The translations under genes and the position numbers were made by a program. The notes under the pieces were generated by a model, which did not search any database, was not told where the DNA came from, and saw only the letters and a list, made by a program, of their open reading frames with translations. Positions 6,322 through 9,790 of a DNA stretch of 9,790 nucleotides are shown one piece after another. How positions within the stretch are numbered: position 1 is the first letter of the stretch; every line of letters begins with the position of its first letter. The DNA is from Myxococcota bacterium (GTDB taxonomy: Bacteria; Myxococcota_C; UBA6777): the NCBI GenBank assembly GCA_963169055.1, contig CAUJFU010000228.1, forward strand, positions 1-9,790, read 5' to 3'.

Positions 6322-7928
6322 GAATGAAGCAGTTGAACTTGTGTGAGGAGGCTTTGCCCCACACCCCACAAGAGAGCGCGGCTCGATGGACCCCGTGTTG
6401 GCGGAACGAACAGATGTTTTTCACACAGACGACCGCACCACTTGAAATGGCGGGAACATGGGGGGAGCTTGTCAAAAGCGTCGATTCGGGGGTCATAGAC
6501 TTTTCCTTGAAACGCGGGGCTGCGAGGGCAGGCTTTTCTTTAAAACGCGGATGGTGCTTCGTTTTGTGCGTGTTGGGTTTATATCCGATGCGCGCTCATG
6601 CCGAAGAAAAGGGTATCTTGCCTTCTTTTGAACAAACCTATCGACAAGAAAAGCGAGAACTGGAACAGACTCTTGCAAGCATGAAAGAAACGTTACGCCA
6701 AGTCCAACAGGATGGAACTCAGCGTAGACTCCGATTGGAAGGGCAGATCCGCCAATTGGCAGGCGAGATGACGGGACTGCAAAAAAAAGCCGAAGAGACG
6801 GAAGATCAGCTGCAAGGACTCAAACAGCGTTGGTCTTCTGTGCGCGAATACAAGGAGCTTTTGAAGGGTACGTTGCAGATGGGAACCCGCACCCTACGCG
6901 AAGAGATCCCGAGTTTACGGCTTGAAGGAGAAACCCCGCAACAGATCCGCAAGTTGTTTACAGAGGGGGCGCAGTATCTACGGCAACGGGCTTCGGTGCA
7001 TGAGACCTCTGGAGATTTTTTCGATCTAGAGGGGCATCAAGTCCGTGGTCGGATCGTGCATGTGGGCGAGATCGCCGCGTTGGGTGTCGGCGGCAGCAAA
7101 GCGGGGGTTTTGCGCCGATTGCCGGGGGGTGGCCTGCGGCTGATCCCCCCACAGGAAGGGCATATCGAAGCGGCCAAGTCTTTGGTGGCGGGGCGCTTGA
7201 TGGAAAGAATTCCTGTCTATCTGTTCGATCCGTTGAGCAAAAGTGGAGACCCTGCTCCTGTTCGGACGGCCTTGGCGACTGTAGAGGCGGGCGGGCCGAT
7301 CGCTTGGGTGATCTTGGTGTTGGGGATGTTTGGTGTGTTGTTGTTGTTGGAGCGTTTATGGACGCTTTCACGCGCAAGGGTGGGGCGAGAGGCCCGATGG
7401 GAAGAAGTCTTGGGGTGGGTGCGAGCAGGGCAAACAGAAAGAGCGCTGGAGTCCGTGCGTAGGATGGGGTTGGCTGGACCTGTTTTGGGCGTGTTGCTTG
7501 AGGAGCGTGGGCGATCACGGGATATCTTGGAACAGCGGGCGAGTGAGGCATTGTTGGAACAGATGCCGCTACTGGAGCGTTCGACGGCGTTGTTGGGTGT
7601 GTTAGTGACGGTGGCTCCGCTGCTCGGATTGTTGGGAACGGTGACAGGGATGATCTCGACCTTCGATGTGATTACCACGCATGGAACAGGAAATCCGCGA
7701 TTGCTCTCTCAAGGGATCTCAGAAGCGCTCATCACAACGGAGCTTGGGCTGGCAGTCGCGATCCCGCTGTTGTTGGCCAAAAGCTTTTTTGTGCGGTGGG
7801 CGGATCGATTGTTGGAAACAACGCAGCGACGGTCGTTGGCCTTGCTTTACACGCTGAAAGGCATCGAAAGAGCGCATCCATCGCACGAACAAGAAGACAA
7901 CATGCTCTCGGAGGCTCGGGCACAATGA
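6315..7928 (+). CDS. ExbB/TolQ-family proton-channel protein with large periplasmic N-terminal domain (TtpC-like)
   Basis: This is a 537-residue inner-membrane protein. Strong GGAGG before ATG 6315 and a 7-nt overlap with the upstream gene support the start. Residues 11-50 are encoded by repeat copy C, and residues 63-79 hold a duplicated FSLKRG motif. The actual export signal is internal (about 77-96, WCFVLCVLGLYPM, likely cleavage AHA|EEK after 96). Then follow a periplasmic coiled coil (about 104-175), a beta-rich domain (about 233-300; GHQVRGRIVHVGEIAALGVGG), TM1 (about 328-346), a cytoplasmic loop, TM2 (about 424-449, VTVAPLLGLLGTVTGMISTF) and TM3 (about 466-492, GISEALITTELGLAVAIP). Glu470 matches the conserved ExbB TM3 glutamate (Glu176 in E. 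coli). This architecture is that of TtpC in TonB2 complexes, where it works with a second short ExbB, ExbD and TonB. The family call is strong; the biological role of the added leader is unknown. Confidence 0.92.
   Translation: MVRMKQLNLCEEALPHTPQESAARWTPCWRNEQMFFTQTTAPLEMAGTWGELVKSVDSGVIDFSLKRGAARAGFSLKRGWCFVLCVLGLYPMRAHAEEKGILPSFEQTYRQEKRELEQTLASMKETLRQVQQDGTQRRLRLEGQIRQLAGEMTGLQKKAEETEDQLQGLKQRWSSVREYKELLKGTLQMGTRTLREEIPSLRLEGETPQQIRKLFTEGAQYLRQRASVHETSGDFFDLEGHQVRGRIVHVGEIAALGVGGSKAGVLRRLPGGGLRLIPPQEGHIEAAKSLVAGRLMERIPVYLFDPLSKSGDPAPVRTALATVEAGGPIAWVILVLGMFGVLLLLERLWTLSRARVGREARWEEVLGWVRAGQTERALESVRRMGLAGPVLGVLLEERGRSRDILEQRASEALLEQMPLLERSTALLGVLVTVAPLLGLLGTVTGMISTFDVITTHGTGNPRLLSQGISEALITTELGLAVAIPLLLAKSFFVRWADRLLETTQRRSLALLYTLKGIERAHPSHEQEDNMLSEARAQ
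6346..6463 (+). repeat. 118-bp structured dispersed repeat, copy C
   Basis: This copy is 118 bp, in the same orientation as copy A and the same reading frame within its host gene. Its outer arms are CCCCGTGT (6391-6398) and ACATGGGG (6456-6463), which pair with one G-U wobble. Its first hairpin is degenerate, and its second is reduced to GAGC/GCTC. Conserved blocks CCCCACACCCCACAAG, GTTTTTCACAC, CTTGAAAT and GAACATGGGG identify it. Confidence 0.85.
6501..6551 (+). repeat. 33-nt direct duplication before the signal peptide of the TtpC-like protein
   Basis: TTTTCCTTGAAACGCGG at 6501-6517 recurs as TTTTCTTTAAAACGCGG at 6534-6550, a period of 33 nt (11 codons). It encodes FSLKRG twice, immediately before the hydrophobic signal core. 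Confidence 0.75.
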
Positions 7929-7987
7929 ACGGTTTTATCGTGGCACAAAGCATGGGCAAGTTGATGTGGCGCAAAGCATGGGCGTAA
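7925..7987 (+). CDS. 20-codon ORF between the two ExbB genes
   Basis: This short ORF (MNGFIVAQSMGKLMWRKAWA) has its ATG overlapping the TtpC-like gene stop (ATGA) and its TAA stop 15 nt before the short ExbB start. It contains a 26-nt tandem repeat, so its peptide is repetitive (AQSMGK, RKAWA). No family is recognised. It may serve only to carry ribosomes from one gene to the next across the junction, or may not be functional. Low confidence as a protein gene. Confidence 0.25.
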   Translation: MNGFIVAQSMGKLMWRKAWA

Positions 7988-7991
7988 TGGA
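7940..7991 (+). repeat. 26-nt tandem duplication upstream of exbB
   Basis: Two units, 7940-7965 and 7966-7991, begin GTGGCACAAAGCATGGGC and GTGGCGCAAAGCATGGGC (17 of 18 match) and then diverge. The second unit runs into the GGAGGG ribosome binding site of the short ExbB gene. A period of 26 nt is not a multiple of three, unlike the other tandem repeats in this operon. Confidence 0.7.
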
Positions 7992-8002
7992 GGGTGTAGC
8001 CG

Positions 8003-8524
8003 ATGCTCGGAGGTTGGGAGAGCAATGCGATCTTGCGGATGATGTGGGCGGGTGGATGGATGATGTGGCCGCTGGCGTTTGTGGGAGTATGGGTGTTGTA
8101 TCTACTACTCTTGCAAAGCATGGAGATGTGGCGAATCTGGCGATCGATGAACACATGGATCGCCGAAAAGCCTCGTTTGGGCGCTGAAGTGGAACATGAG
8201 ATGGCGCTTGTGGACTGGCGGATGGCGCTTGTGCGTGTGCCTGTTTTGACGCAAACCCTGATCTCATCGGCCCCGTTGATGGGTTTGTTGGGTACGGTCA
8301 GCGGGATGATCACCACATTTGAGGCATTGGCAGATGGCGCATTGCACCAGCCTTCGGGCGGGATCGCAGGTGGGATCGCACAGGCATTGCTGACGACGCA
8401 GTTGGGCTTGAGCATCGCGTTGCCTGCTTTGTTGTGGCAGCAATTGTTGGGGCGTTGGGCCTCGCGTTTGGTGCATCGATTGGACGCGCTGCAAGACACG
8501 AAAACAACGGAATCTTCGCGGTGA
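8003..8524 (+). CDS. exbB: Short ExbB/TolQ-family proton-channel subunit
   Basis: This 173-residue inner-membrane protein forms the proton-channel scaffold with ExbD and energises TonB. GGAGGG at 7989-7994 lies 8 nt before ATG 8003. TM1 is about 18-37 (GGWMMWPLAFVGVWVLYLLL), TM2 about 83-107 with APLMGLLGTVSGMITTF (90-106), and TM3 about 120-148 with GGIAGGIAQALLTTQLGLSIALP. Where E. coli ExbB has the conserved TM3 glutamate (GIAEAL), this protein has Gln127 (GIAQAL). The glutamate is kept in the TtpC-like partner. Its length is like ExbB2 proteins of TonB2 systems, shorter than E. coli ExbB. The gene overlaps the small downstream ORF by ATGA and precedes exbD. Confidence 0.93.
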   Translation: MLGGWESNAILRMMWAGGWMMWPLAFVGVWVLYLLLLQSMEMWRIWRSMNTWIAEKPRLGAEVEHEMALVDWRMALVRVPVLTQTLISSAPLMGLLGTVSGMITTFEALADGALHQPSGGIAGGIAQALLTTQLGLSIALPALLWQQLLGRWASRLVHRLDALQDTKTTESSR

Positions 8525-8712
8525 TGAATGATGCGGACGATGCGGATGGTTCGGACGATGCGGGTGATTCGAACGATACGGATAGTGCGGATAGTGCGGA
8601 TAGTGCGAACGATTCGGATGGGCCTGAGAGCTTTGGATTGGGATGGTTGGAGGTGATGGGTGTTGCGATTGGGAGAGGTACGTCGATCTTCGGCATCGCA
8701 AGAGGGTATTGA
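8524..8712 (+). CDS. Small acidic low-complexity ORF between exbB and exbD
   Basis: This is a 62-codon ORF starting in an ATGA overlap with the exbB stop and running 53 nt into exbD in another frame. Residues 3-32 are almost only Asp, Ala, Ser, Asn, Gly and Thr, encoded by ten 9-nt units. The remainder (PESFGLGWLEVMGVAIGRG) has no recognised domain. It has no signal peptide. If translated it would be a very acidic disordered peptide. It could instead be a coupling spacer whose main job is to deliver ribosomes to the exbD GTG start. Protein function unknown. Confidence 0.35.
   Translation: MNDADDADGSDDAGDSNDTDSADSADSANDSDGPESFGLGWLEVMGVAIGRGTSIFGIARGY
8530..8619 (+). repeat. 9-nt tandem repeat array (10 units)
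   Basis: Ten consecutive 9-nt units fit the pattern RRTNCGRRY in most positions. Three near-identical AGTGCGGAT-type units lie at 8584-8610. The array keeps an open frame in the small ORF and ends 30 nt before the exbD ribosome binding site. Confidence 0.9.
8649..8653 (+). promoter_or_regulatory. Ribosome binding site fixing the exbD GTG start
   Basis: GGAGG lies 6 nt before GTG 8660. The nearby ATG at 8656 is only 2 nt from the site and is in the frame of the small acidic ORF, so GTG is the supported exbD start. Confidence 0.8.
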
Positions 8713-9073
8713 TATCGGGCCGTTGATCGATATCGTCTTTATCTTGTTGATCTTTTTTATGGTGAGTACAACCTTTTCGCGGAATCTCGAAGTGCCACTT
8801 GAGCGGCCAAGTGCAAAAAGTGCAAAAAGTGCGGATACACGGTCGATTCGGATCACGCTGACGCGAGAGGGAAATTTATTTTTAGAGGGAAGCCCCTTGC
8901 AGCCTTGGATGTTGCAAGATCGGGTGCGTCAACTGCTGCAATCGGGACCGAGCCGCCCAGTCTTGATCTCTACGGATAAACGGGCGGAATCGGGTTTGCT
9001 GATCGAATCTGTGGATCAATGCCGACTGGCGGGGGCAAAACACGTCGCCGTCGAAACCGAAAAAGCCCGATAG
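8660..9073 (+). CDS. exbD: ExbD/TolR-family biopolymer transport protein
   Basis: This 137-residue inner-membrane protein partners ExbB in converting proton-motive force into TonB movement. It starts at GTG 8660 with GGAGG at good spacing. After a short cytoplasmic N-terminus, the single transmembrane helix (about 19-38) contains IDIGPLIDIVFILLIFFMVST. Asp24 matches the essential membrane aspartate of ExbD (Asp25 in E. coli). The periplasmic part (39-137) ends in the usual ExbD/TolR fold with VLISTDKRAESGLLIESVDQ (101-120). A short SAKSAKSAD repeat at 51-59 lies just after the helix. TonB follows after 10 nt. Confidence 0.95.
   Translation: MLRLGEVRRSSASQEGIDIGPLIDIVFILLIFFMVSTTFSRNLEVPLERPSAKSAKSADTRSIRITLTREGNLFLEGSPLQPWMLQDRVRQLLQSGPSRPVLISTDKRAESGLLIESVDQCRLAGAKHVAVETEKAR
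8810..8836 (+). repeat. Three 9-nt units in exbD
   Basis: AGTGCAAAA, AGTGCAAAA and AGTGCGGAT (8810-8818, 8819-8827, 8828-8836) encode Ser-Ala-Lys, Ser-Ala-Lys and Ser-Ala-Asp in the periplasmic linker. The AGTGC core and 9-nt period match the array at 8584-8610 upstream. Confidence 0.85.
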
Positions 9074-9083
9074 AGGAGAGCTT

Positions 9084-9773
9084 ATGTTGCGTTGGAAGCA
9101 CCACCTTGCGGCCTGTTTGATCGCGTGTGGATTGAATGGGATGTTGTTGTGGGTGATGACGTGGCTGCATCGGTTTTTGGACGCAACACCGCCGGTCATT
9201 ACAAAGACCATCCCACCGGCCTTTGCAAAGGTGCGGCTGTCCCCTCCTCCAGAAGATCTCCCCACCACCCCTACTCTCGAAAGCAAGGGGGCGTCTGCTC
9301 CCGCCCCTTCTTTGTTGCCGGCGCTTGCGCTTCCTTCGGCGATTCCGCTCCCCAACGTCTCCTCGTTTTCGCAAGAGGAACACGACCCTCTTTTGCATCC
9401 GAGCGGACGGGCCGAAAATGCAACCGGTCGCGGAGCAGGTCGAAGCGGTCAAGGTGTCGGTGGCGCAAAAGGAACGTCGTTGATCTTGACGGAAGCGATG
9501 ATTGATCGACCTGTTCGGATCTTGGTGCGCATCCCGCCCAATTATCCGCCATACGCAGAAGCCGGCAACATCGAAGGCGAGGTGCGGATGCGCTTGTTGG
9601 TAGGTTTGGCGGGAGAGGTAGAGCGCGTCGAGATCGTCGAAAGCCGTCCCACACGGGTCTTTGATGACGCAGCACGCATCGCTGCGCAACAATGGCGGTT
9701 TGAAGCTGCGCGCTTTCGTGGTACACCTGTTCGCGTCTGGGTGCGCCAACGTCTTGCTTTTCGCTTGCGTTGA
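9084..9773 (+). CDS. tonB: TonB energy-transducing protein
   Basis: This 229-residue protein spans the periplasm and transmits energy from ExbB/ExbD to the receptor. GAGGAG at 9073-9078, overlapping the exbD stop, precedes ATG 9084. The N-terminal transmembrane helix is about 8-28 (LAACLIACGLNGMLLWVMTW). It has no histidine inside, unlike His20 of E. coli TonB; two histidines sit just before it. Residues 35-90 are a Pro-rich linker, 107-130 a Gly/Ala-rich stretch, and 142-229 the TonB C-terminal domain with YPPYAEAGNIEGEVRMRLLV, GEVERVEIVES, VFDDAARIAAQQWRFEAA and PVRVWVRQRLAFRL. The linker is less Lys/Glu-rich than classical TonB. It is probably dedicated to the receptor at 42-2537 (inference from shared operon). 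The remaining 17 bases of the window hold nothing recognisable. Confidence 0.95.
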   Translation: MLRWKHHLAACLIACGLNGMLLWVMTWLHRFLDATPPVITKTIPPAFAKVRLSPPPEDLPTTPTLESKGASAPAPSLLPALALPSAIPLPNVSSFSQEEHDPLLHPSGRAENATGRGAGRSGQGVGGAKGTSLILTEAMIDRPVRILVRIPPNYPPYAEAGNIEGEVRMRLLVGLAGEVERVEIVESRPTRVFDDAARIAAQQWRFEAARFRGTPVRVWVRQRLAFRLR

Positions 9774-9790
9774 GACGTGTTGCAAACCAA

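Noticed and set aside
2568-6463. Treating the three repeats as a CRISPR array or attC-type integron sites
   Set aside because: The copies are far apart, in mixed orientation and within coding sequence, with no spacers of regular length, no cas genes and no integrase.
5456-6496. Minus-strand open frame of 346 codons
   Set aside because: It is antisense to the DUF3450-like gene and copy C, with no domain, signal or ribosome binding site. Its first part is only the reverse reading of repeat copy C.
7732-8856. Long minus-strand open frame (374 codons) rich in Ile-Arg-Thr repeats
   Set aside because: It lies opposite exbB, exbD and the 9-nt array; the Ile-Arg-Thr run is just the complement of that array. 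Both plus-strand proteins have clear family motifs.

Overview
The window is one compact, all-plus-strand operon from a Gram-negative bacterium. It encodes a complete TonB-dependent outer-membrane uptake system: an outer-membrane TonB-dependent receptor, three secreted or lipidated accessory proteins, and a dedicated inner-membrane energising complex (DUF3450-like protein, long ExbB/TtpC-like protein, short ExbB, ExbD, TonB). Mid-50s % GC by eye, many TTG leucine codons, Cys-rich EGF-like lipoproteins and the style of the receptor plug suggest a deltaproteobacterial lineage (Myxococcota or Bradymonadota-like). That placement is inference from family style only.

Layout: 42-2537 receptor with an unusual proline-rich, 11-residue-periodic extension before its TonB box; 2534-3277 Cys-rich/EGF-like putative lipoprotein; 3280-3459 small ORF made largely of a repeat element; 3525-4292 and 4295-5239 two lipoproteins that look paralogous; 5236-6321 DUF3450-like periplasmic coiled-coil protein; 6315-7928 ExbB with a large periplasmic N-terminal domain (TtpC-like); 7925-7987 20-codon ORF; 8003-8524 short ExbB; 8524-8712 small acidic low-complexity ORF; 8660-9073 ExbD; 9084-9773 TonB. 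The last 17 bases hold nothing recognisable. Most junctions overlap (ATGA at 2534, 5236, 7925 and 8524; 7-nt overlap at 6315), so translation is probably coupled along the operon. No promoter, tRNA, rRNA, CRISPR array or transposase gene was seen, and the operon promoter probably lies upstream of the window.

How it works (inference from families): ExbB/ExbD use the proton-motive force to drive TonB, which pulls on the receptor plug to import an unknown ligand. The DUF3450-like and TtpC-like proteins bridge the periplasm, as in TonB2-type operons of Vibrio and Shewanella, where the same gene order is known. The lipoproteins are probably surface or periplasmic ligand-handling partners.

The most unusual content is not a gene. 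A roughly 118-bp structured repeat occurs three times within 4 kb (2568-2684 plus, 3328-3445 minus, 6346-6463 plus). Each copy sits 31-48 nt after a start codon at a gene junction. Two copies are read through in the same frame as extra N-terminal residues upstream of a secretion signal, which recalls the Rickettsia palindromic elements. Short tandem repeats (33, 39, 33, 26 and 9 nt) are also concentrated at leaders, signal peptides, linkers and junctions of this operon.
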